Shown in pieces: positions 5,365 through 12,373 of a stretch of DNA of 13,761 nucleotides. Where the stretch lies: assembly GCA_016284485.1 (NCBI GenBank), contig JAEEOX010000141.1, forward strand, positions 1-13,761, in the 5' to 3' direction. Positions within the stretch are counted from its first letter, which is position 1. Every line of letters begins with the position of its first letter. The notes under the pieces are model-generated. The model was given only the letters and a program-made list of their open reading frames with translations, was not told the origin of the DNA and ran no database searches. A program made the position numbers and the translations under genes. Source of the DNA: Bacillota bacterium (GTDB lineage Bacteria; Bacillota; Clostridia; Peptostreptococcales; Anaerovoracaceae).

Positions 5365-6909
5365 ATGAATCCAGTGGTTTTGACTGTTATCATCGCGGTC
5401 GTCGCACTGATCATCGGTGCACTGATCGGTTACATATACAGAAAATCAGTAGGTGAGAAAGCGATAGGCTCCGCTGAGCAGGTAGCCCGCAACATGATCC
5501 TGGATGCGGAGAACAAATCCGAAAGCATCAAGAAGGACGCACAGAAGGAAGCCAGAGAAGAGGCCAGAAGAATAAGGTCCGAGGCAGAGAAAGACGCAAG
5601 AGAGAGAAGAGACGAGGCCAAGAGGACTGAGCGCAGGCTGCTCCAGAAGGAAGAGAATCTGGACCGCAAGACTGAGAACATCGAGAAGAAAGAGGAGAGC
5701 ATAGCCCAGAAGGAACAGGGCCTCATAACCAAGCACAAAAATCTTGACAAGATCATCGCTGACCAGACTGCGGAACTGGAGAGGATCTCCGGTTATACCC
5801 AGGAGGAGGCCAAGCAGATCCTGCTCCAGAATGTTGAGAAGGACGTGAGGCATGACGCCTCAGTCATGATCAAGGACATCGAGGCCAAGGCCAAGGAAGA
5901 AGCCGACAAGAAGGCCAAGTACATCATCGTGAACGCCATCCAGAGATGTGCTGCAGATCAGGTTGCTGAGTCCACAGTGTCCGTGGTGAACCTTCCCAAT
6001 GACGAGATGAAGGGACGTATCATAGGACGTGAAGGAAGAAACATCAGGGCCATCGAGACCCTGACGGGAGTCGACCTGATCATCGACGATACTCCGGAGG
6101 CCGTCATCCTTTCCGGTTTCGACCCGGTGAGACGTGAGGTGGCAAGAGTCGCCCTTGAGAAGCTCATCGTGGACGGAAGGATCCATCCCGCAAGGATCGA
6201 GGAAATGGTCTACAAGGCAGAGAAGGAAGTGAACCAGATCATCAAGGAAGCCGGTGAGAACGCCGCCTTCGAATGCGGTATCCACAACCTTCACCCCGAG
6301 CTCGTCAAGATCCTGGGAAGACTTAAGTACAGAACATCCTACGGGCAGAACGTGCTCCAGCACTCTGTTGAAGTTTCCCACCTGGCGGGCCTCATGGCAG
6401 GCGAGCTGGGTCTGGACATAAAGCTGGCCAAGAGAGCAGGTCTGCTCCACGACATCGGCAAGGCTCTCGACCACGAGTTTGAAGGTACCCACGTTGACAT
6501 CGGTATCGACATCCTCAAGAAATACAAGGAATCTCAGGCTGTCATCGACGGCATGGCCTCCCACCACGGAGACTATGAGCCCAAGAGCATGGAAGCGGTG
6601 CTCATCGCCGCTGCTGACGCTCTTTCGGCTGCACGTCCCGGTGCAAGGAGAGAGACTCTGGACGTTTACGTCAAGCGTCTCGAGAAGCTGGAGGAGATCG
6701 CCAACAATACTCCGGGCGTGGAGAAATCCTTCGCCATCCAGGCAGGACGTGAGATCAGGATCATCGCCAAGCCTGAGGAGATCAAGGACGACGAGATGGC
6801 ATATCTTGCCCGCGAGATCTCCAAGCAGATCGAGTCCGAGCTGGAGTACCCGGGTCAGATCAAGGTCAACGTCATCCGCGAGACCAGAGCCATCGACTAC
6901 GCAAGGTAG
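5365..6909 (+). CDS. rny: Ribonuclease Y
   Basis: Membrane-anchored endoribonuclease that starts mRNA decay and processes operon transcripts in many Firmicutes. From ATG 5365 the protein has 514 residues, the usual size. Domain order is complete: an N-terminal membrane segment (about 1-23), a highly charged coiled coil (about 35-150), a KH domain with GREG near 222-225, and an HD domain with His333, the His-Asp pair 362-363 (LLHDIGKAL), MASHHGD near 397-403 and AADALSAARPG near 416-426. GGAGG (5351-5355) lies nine bases before ATG 5365. An in-frame ATG at 5359 is only three bases from it and would add Met-His, so 5365 is preferred, and it also matches the usual RNase Y start. A short hairpin follows, then the MATE gene 96 bases downstream. 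Confidence 0.97.
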   Translation: MNPVVLTVIIAVVALIIGALIGYIYRKSVGEKAIGSAEQVARNMILDAENKSESIKKDAQKEAREEARRIRSEAEKDARERRDEAKRTERRLLQKEENLDRKTENIEKKEESIAQKEQGLITKHKNLDKIIADQTAELERISGYTQEEAKQILLQNVEKDVRHDASVMIKDIEAKAKEEADKKAKYIIVNAIQRCAADQVAESTVSVVNLPNDEMKGRIIGREGRNIRAIETLTGVDLIIDDTPEAVILSGFDPVRREVARVALEKLIVDGRIHPARIEEMVYKAEKEVNQIIKEAGENAAFECGIHNLHPELVKILGRLKYRTSYGQNVLQHSVEVSHLAGLMAGELGLDIKLAKRAGLLHDIGKALDHEFEGTHVDIGIDILKKYKESQAVIDGMASHHGDYEPKSMEAVLIAAADALSAARPGARRETLDVYVKRLEKLEEIANNTPGVEKSFAIQAGREIRIIAKPEEIKDDEMAYLAREISKQIESELEYPGQIKVNVIRETRAIDYAR

Positions 6910-6956
6910 AGGTGCTGCGGCGCAGGTGTTTTGCGGTAATTAAAGAAACTTTCATG

Positions 6957-6977
6957 AGGGACAGCTCTTCTGTCCCT
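6957..6977 (+). terminator. Weak terminator or attenuator hairpin between rny and the MATE gene
   Basis: AGGGACAG (6957-6964) pairs perfectly with CTGTCCCT (6970-6977) around a five-base loop. The downstream bases are TATGTTTTAC, a broken T tract, so termination would be partial at best. It may reduce read-through from rny into the MATE and cysteine desulfurase genes. I saw no convincing promoter between rny and MATE. Confidence 0.5.
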
Positions 6978-7005
6978 TATGTTTTACAGGTGGTTTTTTG
7001 AGATA

Positions 7006-8376
7006 ATGGAAGAAAGTCTCCTTTCAAAAGGTAACAAGGCGTTTTATACGGAGGCCGTGAAGATCGGATTCCCCATAATGATCCAGCAGCTGATCATCTT
7101 CGCTGTTGGGCTTTGTGATACCATCATGGTGGGCAAGCTCTCCACCCAGGCCCTGGCCGCGGTGGGCTCGGCCAACCAGATCACAATGGTGTACCTGAAC
7201 ACCGTGTTCGGCTTCCTCTCGGGCGTGGGCGTATTCGCCGTGCAGTACTGGGGGATCAGGGACCTTAAGACCTTGAGGAAGCTTCTTGGCGTAGCCTACT
7301 CGGTGGTGCTGGCCGCGGGAGTGCCCATGACCATACTGGCATCGGTGTTCGCCCCTCAGCTGATCTCCATTTTCTCGAAAGATCCCGAGGTCGTAGCCAT
7401 CGGAACGGAGTACATGAGGATCGCGGTGTTCACCTTCATAATCACAGGGATAACCTTCACGATCTCCTACAACTCCAGGGCCATAGCCATGCTGAAGTGG
7501 CCGACGGTGTTCAACGCGGTGGCGGTCAGCCTTAATATTTTCCTGAACTGGGTACTGATCTTCGGTAAGTTCGGAATGCCTGCCATGGGCGCAAGGGGCG
7601 CCGCTGCTGCCACTTTGATCGCCAGGATCATAGAGCTGACCATGTTGCTCCTGTATGTGTACCTCTCCAAGGACCACCCGCTCAAGGCCAGCTTAAGCGA
7701 ACTCAGGTATGAGAAGGAGCTCCTGGTGAGGGTGATCAGAACAGCCTATCCCGTGGTCTTCAATGAGTTCCTCTGGATACTGAGCTTCAGCACCATTTAC
7801 GCCATCTACGGACATATCGACGCCAAGGGAACAGCCCTGGCCGTGTCCCAGATATCGATGACGGTCTCGGACATCTTCATGGCCATATTCTGCGGCATAG
7901 CCAACGCCTGCATGGTCATCGTGGGCCAGGAACTGGGGCGGGGAAACATGGACGCCGCCTTCCTCAGCGCGAAAAAGTGCCTGAGACTGGTGTGGGCCGC
8001 CAATATCATCTGCACCGTGGGCCTCATTCTTTGCAGAGGCTTCGTGGTAGGGATCTATGACTACGAGCCTGCGGTGAACAAGATGATCATGGATACCCTC
8101 CTGGTATCAGCGCTCACCATGTCGCCCAGGATGCTGTCCTACACCTTCATCTGCGGAATACTGAGGCCGGGCGGAGACACGGTGTGGGGATTCTTCGTGG
8201 ACGCCGGCCTTAACTGGCTCCTCAATGTGCCTCTGGCACTGATCTCTGTCTACGTGCTCAGATGGCCGCTGGCAGGGTGCATGGCCCTCGTGGCCATCGG
8301 CGAGGTGGTGAAGACCATCGCAAGCTACAGGAGATTCTACTCCAAAAAATGGATGAACATATTTACCGGGAGATGA
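7006..8376 (+). CDS. MATE-family efflux transporter
   Basis: Inner-membrane multidrug and toxin extrusion antiporter, predicted to export organic compounds in exchange for Na+ or H+; the substrate is unknown. The 456-residue protein has the roughly 12 hydrophobic segments of the family in two related halves. It starts with the typical EAVKIGFPIMIQQLI and LCDTIMVGKLSTQALAAVG sections, and the second half shows the equivalent AYPVVFNEFLWIL. I chose ATG 7006 because it gives the normal short cytoplasmic start and has AGGTGG 12 bases upstream. ATG 6979 lies inside the region just after the hairpin, has no ribosome binding site and would add an unlikely Phe/Trp-rich start. The cysteine desulfurase begins two bases after its stop, so the two are probably translated from one mRNA, although a functional link is not obvious. 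Confidence 0.93.
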   Translation: MEESLLSKGNKAFYTEAVKIGFPIMIQQLIIFAVGLCDTIMVGKLSTQALAAVGSANQITMVYLNTVFGFLSGVGVFAVQYWGIRDLKTLRKLLGVAYSVVLAAGVPMTILASVFAPQLISIFSKDPEVVAIGTEYMRIAVFTFIITGITFTISYNSRAIAMLKWPTVFNAVAVSLNIFLNWVLIFGKFGMPAMGARGAAAATLIARIIELTMLLLYVYLSKDHPLKASLSELRYEKELLVRVIRTAYPVVFNEFLWILSFSTIYAIYGHIDAKGTALAVSQISMTVSDIFMAIFCGIANACMVIVGQELGRGNMDAAFLSAKKCLRLVWAANIICTVGLILCRGFVVGIYDYEPAVNKMIMDTLLVSALTMSPRMLSYTFICGILRPGGDTVWGFFVDAGLNWLLNVPLALISVYVLRWPLAGCMALVAIGEVVKTIASYRRFYSKKWMNIFTGR

Positions 8377-8378
8377 AA

Positions 8379-9566
8379 ATGATCGCATATCTGGATAATT
8401 CAGCCACCACCAGACAGTACGATGAGGTCACCGATCTCATGGCTGATATCGCAAAAAATACATACGGCAATCCTTCATCCCTCCACGCCCTGGGCTTTGA
8501 AGCCGAGAAGGCGGTGAAGGAGGGGAGGACCATCATGGCCCGAGCCATCGGATGCAGCCCGGAAGAGGTCTACTTCACGTCCTGCGGGACAGAGTCGGAC
8601 AACACGGTCATAATGGGTTGCGCCGGGCCTTCCAGAAAGCCCCGGAACAACCGCAAAAGGATAATCTCCACCCAGGTGGAGCACCCCGCGGTGCTGGAGC
8701 CTTTGAATGAGCTGGAGAGGCAGGGATTCGAGGTGATTCGTCTCAAGGTGGACGGACAGTGCAGGGTGGACCTTGATGAGCTTAAAAGATCCCTTACTGA
8801 GGACACCATCCTGATCTCTGTAATGACTGTAAACAACGAGACCGGATCCATAATGCCCATCGAAGAGATCGGCAGGATCAAAGCAGAATTCAACAGGGAG
8901 CACGGCACTTCTGTGCTGCTTCATACCGATGCGGTCCAGGCCTTCGGCAAACTTCCCATCGACATGAACGGCAATTTCAGGGATGTGGACATGATGTCAC
9001 TCTCTTCCCATAAATTCCACGGCCCCAAGGGCATGGGCGTACTCTTCGTCAGAAAGGGCACCAGGCTGACGCCTTTCATGCTTGGAGGCGGCCAGGAGAA
9101 AGGCTTCCGCTCAGGCACCGAGAACGTGCCCGGGATCGCCGGCACCGGACTGGCTGCAGGCCTGTCCGTTCGAAACCTGAAGACCAGGTCGGAGCAAATC
9201 GCAGAGCTCAGAGATCTCCTCAGAACCAGGATACTGGCCGAGATCCCGGACGTCAGGATCAATTCCCCCGAGGACGGAGTGTGCTCAGTGCTGAACGTGA
9301 GTTTCCTGAGGACCAGGGGAGAGGTCATCCTCCATTCCCTGGAGCAGCAGGGAGTCTATGTTTCCACGGGTTCCGCCTGCTCCTCGAACCACAGTTCGAA
9401 AAAAGGCTCCCACGTCCTCAACGCCATGGGCCTGAAGCCCGCGGAGATCGAGGGCGCCCTGAGATTCAGCCTCAGCGAATTCACAACCCGCGACGAGATC
9501 GACCACGCCTTCACCGCCCTCAAGAATGCGGTGGAGACCTTCAGGAAGCTGGGAAGCTTCAGATAG
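8379..9566 (+). CDS. iscS: Cysteine desulfurase (NifS/IscS family)
   Basis: PLP enzyme that takes sulfur from cysteine, releasing alanine and leaving an enzyme persulfide for Fe-S clusters or thiolated tRNA. From ATG 8379 it has 395 residues. The aminotransferase class V fold is clear: YLDNSATT at 4-11, GTESDN at 70-75, His102 that stacks on PLP (VEHPAV), DAVQ at 184-187, the PLP lysine Lys212 in SSHKFHGPKG, RSGTEN at 244-249 and the catalytic Cys334 in STGSACSS. The loop around Cys334 is short enough that group I/II assignment needs alignment. ATG 8379 has GGGAG six bases upstream; ATG 8373 would overlap the Shine-Dalgarno, and longer starts run through the MATE gene. The symbol is by family only: in Bacillus the thiI partner is called nifZ. 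It is the likely sulfur donor for the ThiI encoded at 12374-13591. Confidence 0.95.
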   Translation: MIAYLDNSATTRQYDEVTDLMADIAKNTYGNPSSLHALGFEAEKAVKEGRTIMARAIGCSPEEVYFTSCGTESDNTVIMGCAGPSRKPRNNRKRIISTQVEHPAVLEPLNELERQGFEVIRLKVDGQCRVDLDELKRSLTEDTILISVMTVNNETGSIMPIEEIGRIKAEFNREHGTSVLLHTDAVQAFGKLPIDMNGNFRDVDMMSLSSHKFHGPKGMGVLFVRKGTRLTPFMLGGGQEKGFRSGTENVPGIAGTGLAAGLSVRNLKTRSEQIAELRDLLRTRILAEIPDVRINSPEDGVCSVLNVSFLRTRGEVILHSLEQQGVYVSTGSACSSNHSSKKGSHVLNAMGLKPAEIEGALRFSLSEFTTRDEIDHAFTALKNAVETFRKLGSFR

Positions 9567-9586
9567 ACTGGTTTTAAAATGAAAAG

Positions 9587-9630
9587 ACCCTTTTATCAGC
9601 ACGATGTCTGATGGAAGGGTTTGTTTTTTT
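9587..9630 (+). terminator. Strong rho-independent terminator after the cysteine desulfurase gene
   Basis: A 13-pair stem, ACCCTTTTATCAG (9587-9599) with 9608-9620, contains two G-T pairs and no mismatch, with an eight-base loop. It is followed by TTG and seven T residues (9624-9630). An A-rich stretch precedes it, so weak activity on the other strand is possible. The tail again reads TTTTTTGC. Confidence 0.93.
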
Positions 9631-9680
9631 GCTGGATTTTCTGTTGACGGCCAGTTTTTTTGAATCGAACGGACACGTGT

Positions 9681-9749
9681 GAGCAAAAAACTGCTCTCCA
9701 ACGGAATAAACATAATATCGTTTTCCGTTGGGGAATGTATTTTTTGCTC
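9681..9749. repeat. Nested inverted repeats able to form a long cruciform or RNA hairpin
   Basis: The outer arms GAGCAAAAAA (9681-9690) and TTTTTTGCTC (9740-9749) are exact reverse complements. Inside them CCAACGGAA (9698-9706) and TTCCGTTGG (9723-9731) also pair perfectly, with a 16-base A/T-rich loop. The bulges between the two stems are seven and eight bases. An alternative small hairpin pairs GAGCA (9681-9685) with TGCTC (9692-9696), so two folds compete for the same left arm. No gene is encoded here. Confidence 0.65.
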
Positions 9750-9790
9750 AGAACGGACACATGCATGTTAAAAAGGGCGCTTCAACGGAA

Positions 9791-9818
9791 AGAATACTTA
9801 GTCTCTTACTAAGATTCT
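9791..9818 (+). other. Second-unit stem-loop
   Basis: AGAAT-A-CTTAGT (9791-9802) pairs with ACTAAGATTCT (9808-9818): 11 pairs with one bulged A and the five-base loop CTCTT. No T tract follows, so it is not a terminator. TACTTAG within it (9795-9801) recurs at 9869-9875, 74 bases downstream. It occupies the same place in the second 84-bp unit as the CCAACGGAA stem does in the first. Confidence 0.55.
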
Positions 9819-9828
9819 GTTTGGCATA

Positions 9829-9857
9829 TTGTACATGGCGGAAAAGGAATGTACTAT
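9829..9857 (+). promoter_or_regulatory. Weak candidate promoter with overlapping inverted repeat, before the nuclease gene
   Basis: TTGTAC (9829-9834) and TACTAT (9852-9857) are separated by 17 bases but match consensus at only three and four positions. The inverted repeat GTACAT (9831-9836) and ATGTAC (9849-9854) overlaps both boxes, which is the layout of a repressor operator. A start point near 9864 would give a 45-base leader. Confidence 0.35.
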
Positions 9858-9908
9858 CAGGGTTGAGGTACTTAGACACGGATTTGATAGGGGGGTAATC
9901 TTATTTTT

Positions 9909-10766
9909 ATGGATTTGGAAAAAGCCCTGCTTCAGGAACTGGCAGGCATTAATGTGTATCTAAAAGGTCTTGGCGAATGTGAACTGGATGGTATATGTGG
10001 TGAACTGGTGTTTGATAAAGGCATGCTGAGAGGGCATCTGCAGGTTAAACGAGGCAGTTCTGCAGGACGGTACTATTATGAGTTCGCCGATGAAGATGGC
10101 AATCGTCGCACAGTGGCTTTTGGCGGCAGCATGGACCCCAGAGTCATACGGTTCAAGCAGTTCAAGTATAATGAAGTGCTGAGAGCGGTCCTGAAAAGGA
10201 ATAAGAAGCTGCTCGAAAGGATTTTAAAGGCCTTGGAAAAGAGCCATTTTAGATATGACCCTGAAGCCATCGACAGCTTGCTGACCCCAGTCAATGTTGA
10301 TCGCACCGGTCTGGTCAACAAATGCCCGGGTCTGATATCTCCGGACGATTGGATGAAAATTCCATTCGAAACATACGCAAGGGGATCGGATGAGAATAAA
10401 AAGCACATAACCTGCGACGGGACCCGCGTCCGGTCCAAGGGTGAGGTGATAATCTACAACACCCTTAAGATGCTGGGCGTGCCGTTCAGATATGAGCAGA
10501 CGATCATTCTGACCGATGAAAACGGGGCAAGGGTCAGGAGGGTGCCGGACTTCGTGATCCTCAGGCCTGACGGCACTGAGGTCATTCTGGAATATCTGGG
10601 CAAGATCGATGACGACGAGTATCTCCTTGAGAATCTGAGAAAGATCCAGCTTTACAGGAGGAACGGGTACGACCTGGGAGAGAATCTCTTCATCGTCGGT
10701 GACAGCTATGGGGGATGGATCGATTCGCAGCAGATAGTAAAGCTAGTCGAATTCATAATGTCATGA
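9909..10766 (+). CDS. Orphan predicted PD-(D/E)XK nuclease, function unknown
   Basis: I do not recognise a named gene. The 285-residue protein has a C-terminal nuclease-like section resembling uncharacterised Firmicutes proteins: RSKGE (Glu179), FRYEQTI (Glu196), VPDFVIL (Pro213-Asp214) and EYLGKIDDDEY (Glu228), then RKIQLYRRNGY (Lys245). Asp214 and Glu228 fit the metal ligands of a PD-(D/E)XK core. The lysine expected two residues after Glu228 is a leucine, so Lys232 or Lys245 may replace it. Residues 1-165 form an unassigned N-terminal part with a basic helical stretch (about 81-115). The only ribosome-binding-like run, six G residues at 9890-9895, is 13 bases from the ATG, so translation may be weak. 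Hand counts give 38-40% G+C in blocks 9961-10020 and 10201-10260 but 58% in 10501-10560; composition is uneven. It lies alone between terminators. Possible roles include defence or repair; none is shown. Confidence 0.75.
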   Translation: MDLEKALLQELAGINVYLKGLGECELDGICGELVFDKGMLRGHLQVKRGSSAGRYYYEFADEDGNRRTVAFGGSMDPRVIRFKQFKYNEVLRAVLKRNKKLLERILKALEKSHFRYDPEAIDSLLTPVNVDRTGLVNKCPGLISPDDWMKIPFETYARGSDENKKHITCDGTRVRSKGEVIIYNTLKMLGVPFRYEQTIILTDENGARVRRVPDFVILRPDGTEVILEYLGKIDDDEYLLENLRKIQLYRRNGYDLGENLFIVGDSYGGWIDSQQIVKLVEFIMS

Positions 10767-10767
10767 A

Positions 10768-10795
10768 AAGACCGCAGGCCCAGGCCTGCGGTCTT
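10768..10795. terminator. Perfect hairpin between convergent genes (first of two)
   Basis: AAGACCGCAGGCC (10768-10780) pairs perfectly with 10783-10795. It begins two bases after the nuclease stop. There is no T tract on the plus strand (CGCCGCAT follows), while the minus strand reads only CTTTTC beyond it. It probably stops or stabilises the end of the nuclease transcript together with the next hairpin. Confidence 0.65.
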
Positions 10796-10808
10796 CGCCG
10801 CATAAGGA

Positions 10809-10831
10809 AACCCCGCGTCAGACGCGGGGTT
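10809..10831 (-). terminator. Terminator hairpin after pepD (second of two)
   Basis: AACCCCGCGTC (10809-10819) pairs perfectly with 10821-10831. It sits 18 bases beyond the pepD stop on the minus strand, where the sequence after the stem is TTTCCTTATG, a short broken T tract. It also lies downstream of the nuclease gene, so both converging transcripts probably end here. Confidence 0.7.
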
Positions 10832-10849
10832 GGGTTTGGTATTGCGTTT

Positions 10850-12298
10850 CTATTTCAGCGTCTCCAGGACTTTGAGGAGGTATTTCCATGTCCTCTGGGT
10901 GGATGGGATGGAAAGCTTCTCATTGGGGGAGTGTACGTCGAACATGTCGGGGCCGATGGATACAGCATCGAAGTCTGCTCCCATCTTGCCTGCGAAGAAG
11001 CCGCACTCCAGGCCGGCGTGTGTGGCCAGGACCAGAGGCTCCTTGCCGTACACTTCCTTGAATACCGCCACGCATGTGTCTCTCAGGGGAGAATCCGGTT
11101 TGTACTCCCAGCCGGGATAATAGAGCTTGTGCTCCACATTGCCGCCGAACTGCAGGTAGTAGCTGGTCAGTCTCTTCTGGAGGAACATGAGCCTTGAATC
11201 CACGGAGCTCCTTAAGCCGTGAAGGGTGTTGAATTCGAACTCTTTGAGCTCGCAAACGCCCAGGTTCAGGCTGACTTCGGGAAGGCCCTTGATGTCCATG
11301 CTCATGTTGATGATACCGTCGGGAACGTTCAGAAGATACGCGATTACCCTGGAGGTGCTCTCGCTGTCGATGGGATCGCAGCTTGCCGCCTCGAGTTTCG
11401 TCAGCTCCAGTGCAAGGCCGGGATCGGAAGCGTGGAACTCATTCTTGAGTTTGGTCCTGAGATCTGCCACCATGTCCTCCAGGAACTCTGCGCCGGAGGC
11501 CACCAGGATCTCTGCGGTGGTATCCTTCGGGATGGCGTTGTCAAAAGCTCCGCCCTTGAAGGTCACCAGCTTGAAGACGACCTTCGATGCGAGCTCCGAA
11601 AGGATCCTGCCCATAAGCAGGTTGGAGTTTCCTCTCTCCTTGTCGATCTCCATGCCGGAGTGTCCGCCCAGCAGACCGTTGAGGCGCAAAACATACGACT
11701 CGCCTGAAGCTTTTACTCTGGTCACGGGAATGTGACCTTCTGCGGCAGATCCGCCTGCGCAGCTTACGGTGAAGATGCCCTCTTCCTCAGAGTCGATGTT
11801 GATCATCCTGTTTGAATGCAGGTTGGAAACGTCGATGCCCTCGGCACCTTCAAGTCCGGTCTCCTCGTCAACGGTAAAGACGCACTCAAGAGCCGGGTGC
11901 TTATATTCTTTTGAGTCCAGGAGGGCCAGCATCATGGCCACTGCGATCCCGTCATCTCCGCCCAGTGTGGTACCGTCAGCGGTGAGGAAGTCTCCGTCTA
12001 TCATGAGCTTTATGGGCTCTATTTTCATGTCGATGTCCAGACCGGTCTCTTTCTCGCAGACCATGTCCATGTGGCCCTGCAGGATGACGGGTTCCGCATC
12101 CTCATAGCCTTCAGAAGCCGGTCCGTAGATGATAACGTTTTCCAGCTCATCCTGAACATAGTCAAGACCTCGCTTCTTGGCGAAGTCCGCCAGATAGTTG
12201 CTGATCTGTGTCGTGTTGTAGGAACCGTGGGGTATGGCGGCTATCTCCTCAAAAAAGCCAAATACGTCACCGGGTTCGGGTCTTTTATATTCTGTCAT
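10850..12298 (-). CDS. pepD: Aminoacyl-histidine dipeptidase (M20 family)
   Basis: Cytosolic zinc peptidase of the PepD (Xaa-His dipeptidase, carnosinase-like) group, cleaving dipeptides to supply amino acids. The 482 residues match the roughly 485 of the Escherichia coli enzyme. Metal and catalytic residues are all visible: HMDMV with His76 and Asp78, GGDDG with Asp115, VDEETGLEGAEG with the catalytic Glu145 and ligand Glu146, INIDSEEEG with Asp169, and DVHSPNE with His456 near the end. Their spacing agrees with the E. coli-type numbering shifted by four or five. The lid domain lies in between and includes GLLGGHSGMEID. AAGGAGGTG lies seven bases before the ATG. It lies 75 bases after thiI on the same strand, with no clear promoter or terminator between, so it is probably co-transcribed with thiI. 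Confidence 0.95.
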   Translation of the reverse strand: MTEYKRPEPGDVFGFFEEIAAIPHGSYNTTQISNYLADFAKKRGLDYVQDELENVIIYGPASEGYEDAEPVILQGHMDMVCEKETGLDIDMKIEPIKLMIDGDFLTADGTTLGGDDGIAVAMMLALLDSKEYKHPALECVFTVDEETGLEGAEGIDVSNLHSNRMINIDSEEEGIFTVSCAGGSAAEGHIPVTRVKASGESYVLRLNGLLGGHSGMEIDKERGNSNLLMGRILSELASKVVFKLVTFKGGAFDNAIPKDTTAEILVASGAEFLEDMVADLRTKLKNEFHASDPGLALELTKLEAASCDPIDSESTSRVIAYLLNVPDGIINMSMDIKGLPEVSLNLGVCELKEFEFNTLHGLRSSVDSRLMFLQKRLTSYYLQFGGNVEHKLYYPGWEYKPDSPLRDTCVAVFKEVYGKEPLVLATHAGLECGFFAGKMGADFDAVSIGPDMFDVHSPNEKLSIPSTQRTWKYLLKVLETLK

Positions 12299-12373
12299 CT
12301 TAACACCTCCTTGTGGTAAACAGACATTATTAACATGATGGGAACAGGCGGGGCAGGGCAGCCCGTCTCGCCT

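Larger units (their letters stand above)
9667..9834. repeat. Imperfect 84-bp tandem duplication with phased AACGGA boxes
   Basis: This is the main content of the gene-free stretch 9567-9908. Two units start with the identical ten bases GAACGGACAC (9667-9676 and 9751-9760), exactly 84 bases apart. Each then has a perfect palindrome (ACACGTGT at 9673-9680; ACATGCATGT at 9759-9768), an A-rich run, and CAACGGAA exactly 32 bases after the first box (9699-9706 and 9783-9790). A stem-loop starts at or just after CAACGGAA in both units, though the stem sequences differ. The spacings 32 and 84 are close to three and eight turns of B-DNA. The rest of the units match only loosely. Operator, iteron-like site, or decayed mobile-element end are all possible. 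Confidence 0.6.

Noticed and set aside
5860..6567. 235-codon minus-strand frame opposite rny
   Set aside because: Antisense shadow of the KH and HD coding region, with no domain or ribosome binding site.
8262..8378. Upstream in-frame extension of the cysteine desulfurase
   Set aside because: It would overlap the end of the MATE gene by over 100 bases with an Arg/Gly-rich product; the family start MIAYLDNSATT has its own GGGAG.
9761..9898. A 45-codon plus-strand reading frame (start MHVKKGASTE) ending inside the G run before the nuclease gene
   Set aside because: It has no ribosome binding site, runs through the repeat unit and stem-loops, and its composition (many Leu and Arg, ending in GG) gives no sign of a real small protein.
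9631..9908. CRISPR array or insertion-sequence ends
   Set aside because: There are only two loosely similar units rather than regular identical repeats, no cas gene, no transposase and no flanking target duplication that I could see.
12299..12373. Separate promoter or terminator between thiI and pepD
   Set aside because: A TTAATAAT stretch and a G/C-rich partial inverted repeat exist, but no -35 at proper spacing and no T tract were found; co-transcription is simpler.
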